Assembly (NCBI RefSeq): GCF_003344045.1
Contig: NZ_QFWX01000003.1
Coordinates: forward strand, 186,001 to 250,000
Length of the DNA: 64,000 nucleotides
Source: Marinobacter vulgaris
Lineage (GTDB): Bacteria; Pseudomonadota; Gammaproteobacteria; Pseudomonadales; Oleiphilaceae
Direction of reading: 5' to 3'
Positions 55,100 through 64,000 of the stretch are shown piece by piece (position 1 is the stretch's first letter; each line of letters starts with the position of its first letter). The notes below the pieces were generated by a model. It ran no database searches, was not told the DNA's origin, and was given only the letters and a program-made list of their open reading frames with translations. The position numbers were made by a program, and so were the translations under genes.

Positions 55100-55462
55100 A
55101 TGAAATCAATCAAGTTACTTGTTGCTGCACTGTTTGCTGCGATGCCGGCACTGGCAATGGCACAGGATCCCGGTGCCGGGGGTATGGGAGTGATGGGGCA
55201 GGTGATTTTCTTCGCCGGCTTTATCCTGATTTTCTACTTCCTGATCTGGCGCCCGCAGTCCAAGCGTGCGAAAGAGCACAAGGCTTTGATGGCAGGCCTG
55301 AATAAAGGCGACGAAGTGGTTACTTCCGGCGGTATGGCGGGAAAGATCACCAAGGTAACTGACGATTTTATCGTGGTAGAAATTGCCGATAACGTTGAAG
55401 TGAAAGTTCAGAAAGTTGCTGTTGCAGCTGCACTTCCGAAAGGAACTCTGAAGGACATCTGA
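55100..55462 (+). CDS. yajC: Sec translocon accessory protein YajC
   Basis: 120 residues: an N-terminal hydrophobic stretch, a main transmembrane helix (IFFAGFILIFYFLIWRPQSK) and the conserved KAHKALMAGLNKGDEVVTSG-like segment GDEVVTSGGMAGKI. It associates with SecDF. GGAGAT ribosome-binding site. First of yajC-secD-secF. Confidence 0.95.
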   Translation: MKSIKLLVAALFAAMPALAMAQDPGAGGMGVMGQVIFFAGFILIFYFLIWRPQSKRAKEHKALMAGLNKGDEVVTSGGMAGKITKVTDDFIVVEIADNVEVKVQKVAVAAALPKGTLKDI

Positions 55463-55542
55463 TCGACCGGTTTTCGACTCAGGTCTGAATTTGCCAAGCT
55501 GAAACATCATAGCTGGCCCCCTGGCCGGCTTAAAGGGACCCC

Positions 55543-57417
55543 ATGCTGAACAAGTATCCGCTCTGGAAAAATCTGGTAATCCTGGTCGCACTGGTGATCG
55601 GGTTCATCTACGCCCTGCCTAATGTCTTTCCTGATGACTACGCCGTGCAGATTACCGGTGCAAGAAGCAGCACCCAGGTCGATCAGAGAATTCTGGAAAG
55701 GGCTGTTGATGCGCTCGAGGCCAAGGGGATTACCGTCAAGGAATCCGAGATCCAGGAGCGTGATGCCCTGATCCGGCTCAATGACGCTGAAGCCCAGTTG
55801 CGGGCGCGGCCAATTGTTCAGGATGCGCTGGGCAGGGACTACCTGGTAGCCCTGAACATGGCACCTTCCACACCGGAATGGCTGGAAAGCCTGGGTGCAG
55901 GGCCGATGAAGCTGGGCCTGGATCTTCGCGGTGGTGTCCACTTCCTGCTGGAGGTGGATATGGAAACCGCAGTGGAGCAGCGTCTTGAATCCATGTCGAG
56001 CCAGATCAAGCGAGAGTTGCGGGAAGAGCGTGTGCGCTATCGCGGTGGTGATCTTGAAGGCGACAACTCCATCGTGCTGACCTTCCGGGATGAAGAATCC
56101 CGTAGTGAGGCCTTCGATCTGGTCCGCGACCAGTACAACCAGTTCACCATGGATGAGCAGACCGAAGACGGTGAATACCGCCTGGTACTCACCATCTCGG
56201 AAGCTGAAATCAAGTCGATCCAGGATTATGCCCTGGAGCAGAACCTGACAACCATCCGCAACCGGGTGAATGAGCTGGGTGTCGCGGAGCCCCTTGTTCA
56301 GCGCCAGGGCACCGACAGGATTATCGTCGAACTGCCGGGCGTTCAGGATACTGCGGCAGCGAAGCGTGTGCTGGGTGCCACCGCCAATCTCGAGTTCCGG
56401 CTTGAAGCCCGGCAGGATGCCTCAGCCGCAAATACCGAAACCTACGAGTTCCGTGACAACCCCAACCGCGAGGCCCGTCTGGAACAGGAGGTCATCGTAA
56501 CCGGCGACAACGTGTCCAATGCCCAGCAGGGATTCGACGAGAACGGTCAGCCCCAGGTCAATATCACCATGGATTCCGTGGGCGGTGACCTGATGAACCG
56601 GGCCACCCGCAATGCCATTGGCCGTCGCATGGCAGTTCTGTTTATCGAATACCGGACCGAAACCGAAGAGGTGGTGGTGGACGGCGAAACCCGTACCGTC
56701 GATAACCGCGTTGTTGAAAAGGGCATAATCAGTCTCGCCACAATCCAGTCCGCGCTGGGAAGCAGTTTCCGGATTACCGGTCTCGATTCCATTCCGGAAG
56801 CTTCAGAGCTGGCACTGTTGCTGCGAGCCGGCTCACTGGCCGCTCCCATGTACTTCGTGCAGGAGCGAACCATTGGACCAAGCCTTGGCCAGAAGAACAT
56901 CGACGCCGGCATGATGTCGGTGCTGCTCGGCTTCGTTCTCGTGCTCTGCTATATGGTGGTCTACTACCGTGGATTTGGCATGATCGCCAACGTGGCCCTG
57001 ACCCTTAACCTGATGCTGTTGGTTGCCTGCATGTCGATCCTGTCGGCAACCCTGACACTCCCGGGCATCGCCGGTATCGTTCTGACGGTGGGTATAGCGG
57101 TTGACGCCAACGTGCTTATCTTCGAGCGGATAAAGGAAGAGTTGAAGGCCGGCGTTCCACCCCAGTCGGCAATAAATGCCGGTTATTCCCGGGCATTTGT
57201 GTCTATTTTCGACGCCAACATCACCACCTTGCTGGTGGCAGTGATCCTGTTTGCCATGGGGTCCGGGCCAGTGAAAGGCTTCGCGGTAACGCTGTCGATC
57301 GGTATTCTTACATCGATGTTCTCAGGGCTGATGGTCAGCCGCAGCATCGTGAACCTTGTATACGGCGGTCGAAAGATCGAAAAACTCTCGATCGGAGGAA
57401 AGCTGGCCCATGTCTGA
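55543..57417 (+). CDS. secD: Protein translocase subunit SecD
   Basis: 624 residues. Six transmembrane helices with a large periplasmic domain (GLDLRGGVHFLLEVDM, ERTIGPSLGQKNIDAG, and VDANVLIFERIKEELKAG in the second half). SecD uses the proton-motive force to assist late steps of export. The stop overlaps secF by 8 bp. Confidence 0.96.
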   Translation: MLNKYPLWKNLVILVALVIGFIYALPNVFPDDYAVQITGARSSTQVDQRILERAVDALEAKGITVKESEIQERDALIRLNDAEAQLRARPIVQDALGRDYLVALNMAPSTPEWLESLGAGPMKLGLDLRGGVHFLLEVDMETAVEQRLESMSSQIKRELREERVRYRGGDLEGDNSIVLTFRDEESRSEAFDLVRDQYNQFTMDEQTEDGEYRLVLTISEAEIKSIQDYALEQNLTTIRNRVNELGVAEPLVQRQGTDRIIVELPGVQDTAAAKRVLGATANLEFRLEARQDASAANTETYEFRDNPNREARLEQEVIVTGDNVSNAQQGFDENGQPQVNITMDSVGGDLMNRATRNAIGRRMAVLFIEYRTETEEVVVDGETRTVDNRVVEKGIISLATIQSALGSSFRITGLDSIPEASELALLLRAGSLAAPMYFVQERTIGPSLGQKNIDAGMMSVLLGFVLVLCYMVVYYRGFGMIANVALTLNLMLLVACMSILSATLTLPGIAGIVLTVGIAVDANVLIFERIKEELKAGVPPQSAINAGYSRAFVSIFDANITTLLVAVILFAMGSGPVKGFAVTLSIGILTSMFSGLMVSRSIVNLVYGGRKIEKLSIGGKLAHV

Positions 57418-58366
57418 AGTTGAGAAGAAAACTATCGATTTTATGGGCGCACGGAAGATTGCTTCCGCGGTGTCCATCGCCCTGGTTGTGATCGCGGTTG
57501 CGTTACTGGCGACACGCGGACTGAACTTCGGGCTTGATTTCACGGGCGGCACCTCCGTTGAGATTGAATACCAGCAGGCTCCGGCCCTGGATGAGATCAG
57601 GGGGGCTCTGGACAGCGCCGGCTACGAGCAGTTTGTCGTGCAAAATTTCGGTTCGGATACCACGGTTCTGATCCGGATGGCCGAAGCAGAGAATGACCAG
57701 CTGGCCAATGAGGTGATGCAGGCTCTCGCAGGCAGTGGCGCTGAAATGCAACTGGTGAGCTCTGAGTTTGTTGGCTCCCAGGTTGGTGACGAGCTGAAGG
57801 AGGACAGTGGGCTGGGAATGCTCATTGCGCTTGCGGTGGTACTGATCTACGTGGGTATGCGCTTCCAGTTCAAGTTCGGTATAGCGTCGGTGGTGCCGCT
57901 CGCCCACGATGTCATTATCGTGCTTGGGGTGTTCTCACTGTTCCAGTGGACGTTTGACCTGAGTGTACTGGCTGCCTTGCTTGCGGTTATCGGTTACTCC
58001 CTGAACGACACCATTGTTGTCGCGGACCGGATCCGTGAAAACTTTCGCAAGATGCGGGAGGGGGACTCCGAGCACGTTATCAACGAATCCATCCACCAGA
58101 CCATCAGCCGGACGATCAACACATCCGGGACCACGCTGGTGGTTCTGTTTGCCCTTTATTTCATGGGGGGCGAGGCCATCAACAACTTTGCCCTGGCCTT
58201 GATTATTGGTGTGGTTGTGGGTACCTATTCATCCATTTATGTCGCCGCCAATATGCTGGTGGCTTTGGGTGTTGACCGTGAGGACCTGATTGTACCGCCG
58301 AAGGAAGGCCTGGCGGGGCAGGAAGAGGAAGAAGAGCAACCGCCCGAGTGGCTGAACCGGATGTAG
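57410..58366 (+). CDS. secF: Protein translocase subunit SecF
   Basis: 318 residues with six helices: FGLDFTGGTSVEIEYQ, VPLAHDVIIVLGVFSLFQW, SLNDTIVVADRIRENF and NTSGTTLVVLFALYFMGG are hallmark segments. ATG 57410 has GGAGGAA about 9 nt upstream and overlaps secD; an earlier in-frame start at 57356 is inside secD. Partner of SecD. The C-terminal tail is acidic (EEEEEQPPEW). Confidence 0.95.
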   Translation: MSEVEKKTIDFMGARKIASAVSIALVVIAVALLATRGLNFGLDFTGGTSVEIEYQQAPALDEIRGALDSAGYEQFVVQNFGSDTTVLIRMAEAENDQLANEVMQALAGSGAEMQLVSSEFVGSQVGDELKEDSGLGMLIALAVVLIYVGMRFQFKFGIASVVPLAHDVIIVLGVFSLFQWTFDLSVLAALLAVIGYSLNDTIVVADRIRENFRKMREGDSEHVINESIHQTISRTINTSGTTLVVLFALYFMGGEAINNFALALIIGVVVGTYSSIYVAANMLVALGVDREDLIVPPKEGLAGQEEEEEQPPEWLNRM

Positions 58367-58394
58367 ACCTTATTTAGGACAAGTGCCCGGTCGT

Positions 58395-58433
58395 AAAAAA
58401 GCCGCAACGCCTGAGAGGGGTTGCGGCTTTTTT
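58395..58433. terminator. Bidirectional terminator between secF and the suhB homologue
   Basis: GCCGCAAC and GTTGCGGC (8-bp stem, with CCT/AGG inside the loop) are flanked by AAAAAA and TTTTTT, so it works for both convergent genes. Confidence 0.85.
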
Positions 58434-58446
58434 GTGCCCGGCCGGT

Positions 58447-59256
58447 CTAGCGTGGCAGGCGACCCCGGAAGGGGTGAAGCGTTTTCAGGACTTCCCGGAA
58501 CAGCTTGGGGTTGGCAACAATAAGCTGCTTGGCTTTCTCCGTTGACGGGTTGCCGGAGAAGTCGCCGGTCAGAGCGCCGGATTCCAGTGCCAGGGTCACG
58601 CCAATAGCCAGATCGGCGGGCTCCGGGCGGAATATGACGGCTGCATCCAGATGGCCGGATGAAACCCTGGCAATATCCAGCGCAACGCAGCCGGCTGTGC
58701 GGAACATGCTGCTGTCGCGGGCCAATAAGGATGCCATCTCACCCCACATCAGCGGGTCATCGCCGTATCGGGTCTGATCAAGAAGGTTGCTGACCACGGC
58801 AGCCCGATCGGCGTGCTTGATTTCGCTGGTGCGCACGCGCCGGCTATTCAGGGCTGCGCCATGGCCACGGCTGGCAGAGTATTCCTCGCCGGTGACCGGG
58901 TTGATCAGCAACAGATTCTCGGTGCGGTTATTTTTCTTCTGGAGTAGTGCCAGTGCGAAATCAGGAATACCCCGTAGAAAGTTTTCACGACCGAGGACCG
59001 GAAATATATGCCAGCTTTTGTCGTTGTCGCCGGCGTCCGCTTCGTTCAGCGGTGCGATCATGTGGTCTTTGTAGGATTTTTCGAGCTGCTCTGAAAAATT
59101 GTCGTAAACAGACTGCTCGACCCGCTCCAGTTGCTTGCGGCGATCCTCGCTGTCGCCATTGGGTTCCTGGCGCTCAAAGTGTGCTTTCAGATAGTCGGAC
59201 CCCTGACGCGCGACGCGCAGGGCCATTTTGATAGCTGGTTGCATCTGAGTGTTCAT
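58447..59256 (-). CDS. suhB: SuhB-locus inositol-monophosphatase-fold protein with lost catalytic motifs
   Basis: 269 residues. The position (secDF on one side, trmJ-cysE-iscR on the other) is that of suhB in Pseudomonas relatives. The fold is recognisable: MNTQMQPAIKMALRVARQGS, FLRGIPDFALAL in place of FIHGFPHFAVSI, RTAGCVALDIARVSSGHLDA. The metal-binding DPLDGT is FPVLGR at 85-90, the upstream acidic GEE motif is absent, and WDxAAG is PADLAIG at 213-219. Phosphatase activity is therefore unlikely. E. coli SuhB acts in rRNA antitermination independently of catalysis, so a non-enzymatic role is plausible. Start ATG 59256; 59280 and 59244 are alternatives. Confidence 0.83.
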   Translation of the reverse strand: MNTQMQPAIKMALRVARQGSDYLKAHFERQEPNGDSEDRRKQLERVEQSVYDNFSEQLEKSYKDHMIAPLNEADAGDNDKSWHIFPVLGRENFLRGIPDFALALLQKKNNRTENLLLINPVTGEEYSASRGHGAALNSRRVRTSEIKHADRAAVVSNLLDQTRYGDDPLMWGEMASLLARDSSMFRTAGCVALDIARVSSGHLDAAVIFRPEPADLAIGVTLALESGALTGDFSGNPSTEKAKQLIVANPKLFREVLKTLHPFRGRLPR

Positions 59257-59443
59257 TATCCGGGTGTGTGAAGGCCGCATAGCATATCAAAAACAAGCGC
59301 CTCTTGTATGTTTTTCGACTCCGCAATGTCACTGAGGGCGCCGTATCAGGGGTTATCCGGGGAGGCAGAAGCACGGCGAAATCTGGTATCATGCGCGCCT
59401 TTCCAGCGTACTATCGACAGATCACCAGAGAGACACGAGCGCC

Positions 59444-60298
59444 ATGCACAAGTCAGCGATGCCCCAGGAGGGCACCGACACCTTTGACGACCAGATCAGG
59501 ATCGTTCTGGTCGAGACGTCTCATTCCGGCAATATCGGGGCTGTCGCGAGGGCCATGAAGAATATGGCGCTGGGCAGCCTCTGGCTGGTCAATCCCGCCT
59601 CGTTCCCCGATGAGACCTCCTATGCTCGCGCCGCGGGAGCTTCCGATGTCCTGGACAACGCCCGTGTTGTTACCTCTCTTGACGAGGCCATTGCTGACTG
59701 TGTCTGCGTGATGGGCACCAGCGCCCGTGGCCGCAAGGTTCCGTGGCCGGTCATGGCGCCGCCGGATGCTGCCGCAAAGGCCGCCGAGCACTCTGCCGCA
59801 GGGCCTGTTGCAGTGGTGTTCGGCCGCGAGAACCATGGATTGAGCAATGAGGAGTTGCAGCGCTGCAACTTCCATATCCACATCCCGTCAAATCCGGACT
59901 ACAGTTCTCTGAACCTGTCCATGGCGGTTCAGGTCATGTGTTACGAGTTGCGCATGGATTATCTGAGGGGGCTTGAAGGTGGCGACGGCAGCCCCTATCT
60001 GAAGCCCATGAATGCCCCGGGAGATGCTGGCTGGGACGTCCCGCCGGCCCCGGTAAAGGACGTTGAGGGATTTTTCGAACATCTGGAGCAGGTGCTGGTC
60101 GATGTTGATTTTCACCGTCGCGAGAAGCCCGGTCTGCTGATGACCCGGTTGCGCCGCCTGTTTCAGAGAGCGAAACTGGACCGGACGGAAATCAGCATTC
60201 TCCGGGGCGTTCTGACAGCCGTTCAGAAATCGGCCGGTACGGATCAGCCCGGATCAAACACGTCAAAGGCCCGCTCGGCGGCCGGTGAACAGGAATAG
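59444..60298 (+). CDS. trmJ: tRNA (cytidine/uridine-2'-O-)-methyltransferase TrmJ
   Basis: 284 residues. A SPOUT-class enzyme that methylates position 32 of tRNAs. [52 protein letters not shown] and [18 protein letters not shown] form the trefoil-knot SAM site and the catalytic core. ATG 59444 or 59459 may be the start. Head of the trmJ-cysE unit; 4 bp separates its stop from the cysE start. Confidence 0.92.
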   Translation: MHKSAMPQEGTDTFDDQIRIVLVETSHSGNIGAVARAMKNMALGSLWLVNPASFPDETSYARAAGASDVLDNARVVTSLDEAIADCVCVMGTSARGRKVPWPVMAPPDAAAKAAEHSAAGPVAVVFGRENHGLSNEELQRCNFHIHIPSNPDYSSLNLSMAVQVMCYELRMDYLRGLEGGDGSPYLKPMNAPGDAGWDVPPAPVKDVEGFFEHLEQVLVDVDFHRREKPGLLMTRLRRLFQRAKLDRTEISILRGVLTAVQKSAGTDQPGSNTSKARSAAGEQE

Positions 60299-60302
60299 GG
60301 TT

Positions 60303-61076
60303 ATGTTTGAACGTTTAAGGGAAGATGTGAACAGTGTGTTTCATCGTGATCCCGCGGCTCGAAATACCTTTGAGGTTCTCACTAACTACCCCGGCCTTCA
60401 TGCGCTCCTGTGTCACCGGTTTTCGCACCGGCTCTGGAACCTCGGCCTGAAATGGTTGGCACGCACCTTCTCGACGATCGCCCGCTGGCTGACTGGTATC
60501 GAGATTCACCCCGGAGCAACGATCGGCCGTCGCTTTTTCATCGATCATGGCATGGGTGTCGTTATTGGTGAAACCACCATTATCGGCGACGATGTAACGC
60601 TTTATCAGGGGGTGACCCTCGGCGGTACCAGCTGGAACAAGGGCAAACGCCACCCGACGCTGGGTAACGGTGTTGTGGTTGGTGCCGGTGCCAAGATACT
60701 CGGCCCGTTCGAAGTGGGAGAAGGCGCCAAGATCGGCTCCAATTCGGTGGTCACAAAGGCGGTCCCTGCCGGTGCGACGGTGGTTGGTATTCCCGGCCGT
60801 GTGGTTGCCAAGCGCAAAGACGACGATACGGTGCGCCGCAAGGAAATGGAGGAGCGCATGGGCTTCGACGCCTACGGCGTCACAGAGGAAATGCCGGATC
60901 CTGTTGCCCGCGCCATGCGGAGCCTGCTTGATCACATGCACGCGGTGGATGACCGCATTGAAAACATGTGCAAGGCTCTCAGAAAGGTTAACAGTGAGTA
61001 CCAGAACGGTGAGTTGCCGCCGCTTCAGGAGGAGGATTTTGATTGTGTGCGGGATGATGAGCCATCCCAGCGGTGA
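60303..61076 (+). CDS. cysE: Serine O-acetyltransferase CysE
   Basis: 257 residues. N-terminal helical region, then left-handed beta-helix repeats ([40 protein letters not shown]) with the catalytic Asp-His pair in [13 protein letters not shown] and [20 protein letters not shown]. Makes O-acetylserine for cysteine synthesis; next to iscRS this supplies cysteine for sulfur transfer. ATG 60303 follows the trmJ stop by 4 bp. Confidence 0.94.
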   Translation: MFERLREDVNSVFHRDPAARNTFEVLTNYPGLHALLCHRFSHRLWNLGLKWLARTFSTIARWLTGIEIHPGATIGRRFFIDHGMGVVIGETTIIGDDVTLYQGVTLGGTSWNKGKRHPTLGNGVVVGAGAKILGPFEVGEGAKIGSNSVVTKAVPAGATVVGIPGRVVAKRKDDDTVRRKEMEERMGFDAYGVTEEMPDPVARAMRSLLDHMHAVDDRIENMCKALRKVNSEYQNGELPPLQEEDFDCVRDDEPSQR

Positions 61077-61109
61077 ATACTTGACTGAAATGGTTGGTCA
61101 ATTCATACT
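61077..61109 (+). promoter_or_regulatory. iscR promoter overlapped by a type 1 IscR site
   Basis: TTGACT (61081-61086), 17-bp spacer, CATACT (61104-61109). The left half of the IscR type 1 consensus ATASYYGACTRWWWY is matched at all 15 positions by 61077-61091 (ATACTTGACTGAAAT). The right half is weaker. Holo-IscR binding here would repress iscRS. Confidence 0.7.
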
Positions 61110-61153
61110 CGGCTCTGCTAAAGCCTAATCAATCCCTGACCGGGGCTGAGTTT

Positions 61154-61651
61154 ATGAGACTGACCACCAAAGGCCGCTATGCGGTGACAGCAATGCTGGA
61201 TCTGGCCCTTCACGGGGATCAGGGGCCGGTCAGTCTGGCGGATATATCGTCACGGCAGGAGATTTCCCTCTCTTATCTTGAGCAGCTGTTTTCCAGGCTT
61301 CGCCGCCATAAGCTGGTGACCAGTATCCGAGGCCCCGGCGGGGGTTACCGCCTGAGCCGCGAACCGGATGCCGTCTACATTGCAGAAGTAGTGGACGCGG
61401 TCAGTGAGTCTCTGGATACCACCCGCTGCGGCAACAAGGGTGATTGCCAGAATGGCGAGAAATGTCTGACTCACCACCTATGGTCTGATCTCAGTGACCA
61501 GATCCATCAGTTCCTGAGCGATATCAGCCTCGGTGACCTGATGAGAAAGCGCGAAATTCAGGTGGTTGCTACCCGGCAGAACAAACGCCATTCCGAAGGC
61601 GATTCACAGACGATTAACACCGAGCGCCTTTCGGATCAGGCGCCGGCCTGA
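61154..61651 (+). CDS. iscR: Iron-sulfur cluster regulator IscR
   Basis: 165 residues of the Rrf2 family: [50 protein letters not shown] with the HTH-wing, and three Cys plus His ([20 protein letters not shown]) that bind [2Fe-2S]. ATG 61154 gives the canonical N-terminus. The upstream promoter carries a matching IscR site, so autoregulation is likely. Confidence 0.94.
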   Translation: MRLTTKGRYAVTAMLDLALHGDQGPVSLADISSRQEISLSYLEQLFSRLRRHKLVTSIRGPGGGYRLSREPDAVYIAEVVDAVSESLDTTRCGNKGDCQNGEKCLTHHLWSDLSDQIHQFLSDISLGDLMRKREIQVVATRQNKRHSEGDSQTINTERLSDQAPA

Positions 61652-61671
61652 ACGATTAGCCTGAAGATTCT

Positions 61672-62820
61672 ATGAAAAAACCCGTCTACCTGGACTATGC
61701 GGCCACCACGCCGGTGGATCCCGTCGTTGCCGACGAAATGTGCAAATACCTCACGCTCGATGGCGTTTTCGGTAACCCGGCCTCGCGCACACATGCCTAC
61801 GGCTGGCAGGCTGAAGCGGCAGTGGAAGGTGCCCGGCGGCAAGTGGCCAACCTTATCCATGCGGATCCGCGAGAGATCGTGTGGACATCCGGTGCCACCG
61901 AGTCCGACAACCTGGCCATCAAAGGCGCGGTTGCGGGCAGGGACAATCCGCACATCGTGACTTCCCTGATTGAGCACAAGGCGGTACTCGATACCTGCAA
62001 GTGGCTTGAGCGGCAGGGTGTCAGCGTGACCTGGCTGGCCCCCGAACGTGACGGCCGGATCTTGCCCGGGCAGGTGGAGAGCGCACTGCGTGACAATACC
62101 GTGCTGGTGAGCCTGATGATGGTGAACAACGAGCTCGGTTGTCAGACGGATATTGCAGCAATTGGCGCCATGCTTCGCGAGCGCGGGGTGTTGTTCCACG
62201 TGGATGCGGCTCAGGCAGCGGGGAAAACCGAAGTGGACGCCACCCTCGCGAAGGTAGACCTGCTTTCGCTGTCCGCCCACAAGGTATATGGTCCCAAGGG
62301 CATCGGTGCGCTTTATGTTCGCCGGTCACCGGACGTTCGTATCGAGTCACAGATTCACGGCGGCGGGCATGAGCGAGGAATGCGTTCGGGCACGCTGCCG
62401 ACTCACCAGATCGTGGGCATGGGCAAGGCGTTCGAACTTGCCATTGAGCACCTTGAGCAGGAGTGCGAAATGCTGGAAAGCATGCGCAGTCGGTTCCTGG
62501 CAGGGGTTAATAACCTTGATGGCGTGACGCTCAACGGCAGTGACCAATACCGGGTACCGGGGATTGTGAATCTGTCGTTTGCCGGCGTGGATGCGGAGTC
62601 CCTGATGCTGGGCCTGCGGAATCTGGCCGTGTCGTCCGGCTCCGCCTGTGCGTCCGCGACGATCGAACCATCCTTTGTTCTGAGGGGCATTGGTCTGGAA
62701 GACGAACAGGCCCACCGGGCCCTGCGGTTTTCCTTCGGGCGTTTTTCCACAGGCGAGGAGATTGACTACGCCGCGACGCAAATCGTTGACGTTGTTACCC
62801 GTCTCCGTTCAGTGCGGTAG
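61672..62820 (+). CDS. iscS: Cysteine desulfurase IscS, C-terminally short
   Basis: 382 residues against about 404 in E. coli. PLP Lys204 is in [14 protein letters not shown], and the mobile catalytic Cys326 in [13 protein letters not shown]. The enzyme should be active in taking sulfur from cysteine. The roughly 20 C-terminal residues that contact the scaffold IscU are absent (the protein ends VTRLRSVR), and iscU, iscA, hscBA and fdx do not follow. The next gene is ndk, so sulfur must go to other acceptors such as tRNA thiolation or a scaffold encoded elsewhere. Confidence 0.9.
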   Translation: MKKPVYLDYAATTPVDPVVADEMCKYLTLDGVFGNPASRTHAYGWQAEAAVEGARRQVANLIHADPREIVWTSGATESDNLAIKGAVAGRDNPHIVTSLIEHKAVLDTCKWLERQGVSVTWLAPERDGRILPGQVESALRDNTVLVSLMMVNNELGCQTDIAAIGAMLRERGVLFHVDAAQAAGKTEVDATLAKVDLLSLSAHKVYGPKGIGALYVRRSPDVRIESQIHGGGHERGMRSGTLPTHQIVGMGKAFELAIEHLEQECEMLESMRSRFLAGVNNLDGVTLNGSDQYRVPGIVNLSFAGVDAESLMLGLRNLAVSSGSACASATIEPSFVLRGIGLEDEQAHRALRFSFGRFSTGEEIDYAATQIVDVVTRLRSVR

Positions 62821-62887
62821 GCAGTTGCCTCCGGACTGCGTATAATCCGAACCCTGAATTTTTTCTGAACCTGAATGGAGACAGATC

Positions 62888-63316
62888 ATGGCAAACGAGC
62901 GCACGCTCTCGATTATCAAGCCCGACGCAGTCGCAAAAAATGTGATCGGTGAGATTTACACCCGTTTTGAGAAAGCAGGTCTGGAGATCGTTGCTGCCAA
63001 GATGATGCATCTGACCCAGGAGCAGGCAGAAGGATTCTATGCCGAGCACAAGGAGCGTCCGTTTTTTAATGACCTGGTTGCTTTCATGACGTCCGGGCCG
63101 GTTGTAGTTCAGGTTCTGGAAGGCGAAGGTGCTATCCTGAAGAATCGTGACCTGATGGGGGCTACCAATCCGAAGGAAGCGGAAGCAGGCACCATTCGTG
63201 CCGACTTCGCATCGTCCATCGATGCCAACGCCGTTCACGGTTCGGATTCGGCACCATCGGCCGAACGTGAAATCGCGTATTTTTTCAATGACAGTGAGAT
63301 CTGCCCACGTGGCTGA
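62888..63316 (+). CDS. ndk: Nucleoside diphosphate kinase Ndk
   Basis: 142 residues. [20 protein letters not shown], catalytic His in [27 protein letters not shown]. It balances nucleoside triphosphates. A GGAGA ribosome-binding site and a TATAAT at 62841-62846 precede it. In related genomes it follows the full isc cluster, which here is missing. Confidence 0.95.
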   Translation: MANERTLSIIKPDAVAKNVIGEIYTRFEKAGLEIVAAKMMHLTQEQAEGFYAEHKERPFFNDLVAFMTSGPVVVQVLEGEGAILKNRDLMGATNPKEAEAGTIRADFASSIDANAVHGSDSAPSAEREIAYFFNDSEICPRG

Positions 63317-63326
63317 TTGAGCTGCC

Positions 63327-63352
63327 CCGGGCCGGAACGTTTTCCGGCCCGG
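63327..63352 (+). terminator. Strong hairpin between ndk and rlmN
   Basis: CCGGGCCGGAA and TTCCGGCCCGG form a perfect 11-bp stem with loop CGTT. It is followed by ATTGGTT rather than a T-run, so it may work as an RNA-stability element or a weak terminator. Confidence 0.55.
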
Positions 63353-63378
63353 ATTGGTTATCTGATCGAGGTTATGAA

Positions 63379-64000
63379 ATGACAGCTGTTGCTGAGAAAA
63401 CCAACCTTCTGGGAATGCCGAAGGCCAAGATGGAGGCTTTCTTCGAATCCCTGGGGGAGAAGCGTTTCCGGGCAACACAAGTGTTGCAGTGGATTCATCA
63501 GCGTGGTGCCGATGACTTCGATCAAATGACCAATATGAGTAAGGTACTGCGGGACAAACTGAAGGAAGTGGCAGAGATTCGCGGGCCCGAGGTGGTCTAC
63601 GATGAATCGTCGAAAGATGGCACCCGCAAGTGGGTCATGCGCATGGACAACGGCAACAGTGTCGAGACCGTGCTGATTCCCGATGGCGAGCGCGGCACAC
63701 TGTGTGTCTCTTCCCAGATTGGTTGCAGCCTGGACTGCACGTTCTGCTCCACGGGAAAACGGGGCTTCAACCGCAACCTGACCGCCGCCGAGATTATCGG
63801 CCAGGTATGGGTCGCCCGCAAGGCGTTCATGCCCTTTGCGCCGGGGCCCGATCGCCCGATCACCAATGTAGTGATGATGGGCATGGGCGAGCCGCTGCTG
63901 AACTTCGATAACGTAGTTGACGCCATGAACCTGATGATGGAGGACCTGGCTTACGGAATCTCCAAACGGCGGGTCACGGTGAGCACCTCGGGCGTGGTTC
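63379..64000 (+). CDS. rlmN: Dual-specificity RNA methyltransferase RlmN, N-terminal part
   Basis: 207 codons to the window edge; the C-terminus is missing. Radical-SAM enzyme that methylates A2503 of 23S rRNA and A37 of tRNAs. The cluster motif [19 protein letters not shown] and [14 protein letters not shown] are present. ATG 63379 ([13 protein letters not shown]) is chosen; an ATG at 63374 is followed at once by a stop. Confidence 0.94.
   Translation, partial: MTAVAEKTNLLGMPKAKMEAFFESLGEKRFRATQVLQWIHQRGADDFDQMTNMSKVLRDKLKEVAEIRGPEVVYDESSKDGTRKWVMRMDNGNSVETVLIPDGERGTLCVSSQIGCSLDCTFCSTGKRGFNRNLTAAEIIGQVWVARKAFMPFAPGPDRPITNVVMMGMGEPLLNFDNVVDAMNLMMEDLAYGISKRRVTVSTSGVV

Noticed and set aside
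62825..62846. A full sigma-70 promoter for ndk
   Set aside because: TATAAT at 62841 is good but TTGCCT is only 10 bp upstream and no -35 is found at 16-18 bp, so only the -10 is supported.

Overview
The window looks like a chromosomal segment of a marine gammaproteobacterium, most plausibly Marinobacter or a close relative. The call rests on protein types and gene order; no database search was run. The supporting synteny is flgBCDEFGHIJKL, then tRNA-Leu, queA-tgt-yajC-secDF, suhB-trmJ-cysE-iscRS and ndk-rlmN. A split B12-dependent ribonucleotide reductase (nrdJa/nrdJb) and a CyaB-type adenylate cyclase also fit. No rRNA, CRISPR array, prophage or intact transposase was seen.

Region 1 (1-9.1 kb): the N-terminal part of an AsmA-family protein runs off the left edge. 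It is followed by a histone-deacetylase-like enzyme, a YbbA/YbbP-type ABC exporter pair, a DJ-1/PfpI protein, a CAP-domain secreted protein and two small membrane proteins. One of the small proteins carries a copy of the CAP leader.

Region 2 (9.1-22.6 kb) is accessory and partly decaying, almost entirely on the minus strand. It holds a CoA-transferase, a thioredoxin, an AT-rich MASE1-type diguanylate cyclase, an SDR, DUF1330 and DUF2798 proteins, a degraded membrane-protein gene, a cupin gene broken by an in-frame amber codon, an alpha/beta-hydrolase-LuxR fusion regulator, a beta-lactamase-fold esterase, a nucleoside deaminase, a second Rho lacking its RNA-binding domain, and a thioesterase. 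A CTGTCCCGGTTTT-like motif is scattered between these genes.

Region 3 (22.6-41.1 kb): nrdJab lies behind a promoter with NrdR-box-like palindromes. It is followed by a TrpXYZ-like ABC importer, a long-chain acyl-CoA synthetase, an FbpAB-type iron importer, a PilZ protein, a degenerate HD-GYP protein, a YadGH-type ABC exporter, queF, cyaB and a nitroreductase.

Region 4 (41.2-52.7 kb) is the rod/hook operon flgBCDEFGHIJKL. It starts at a sigma-54 promoter and ends at a probable terminator, followed by tRNA-Leu(CAA).

Region 5 (52.8-64 kb) is core housekeeping: queuosine synthesis (queA, tgt), the Sec accessory complex (yajC, secD, secF), a SuhB homologue whose catalytic motifs are lost, trmJ, cysE, iscR, iscS, ndk and the start of rlmN. 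iscU, iscA, hscBA and fdx are absent from their usual place between iscS and ndk, and IscS is short at its C-terminus.

The observations most worth following are the short Rho paralogue, the SuhB pseudoenzyme, the isc cluster reduced to iscRS, the hydrolase-LuxR fusion with a Cys nucleophile, the nrdJ promoter architecture, and the flgF ribosome-binding site held in a hairpin.
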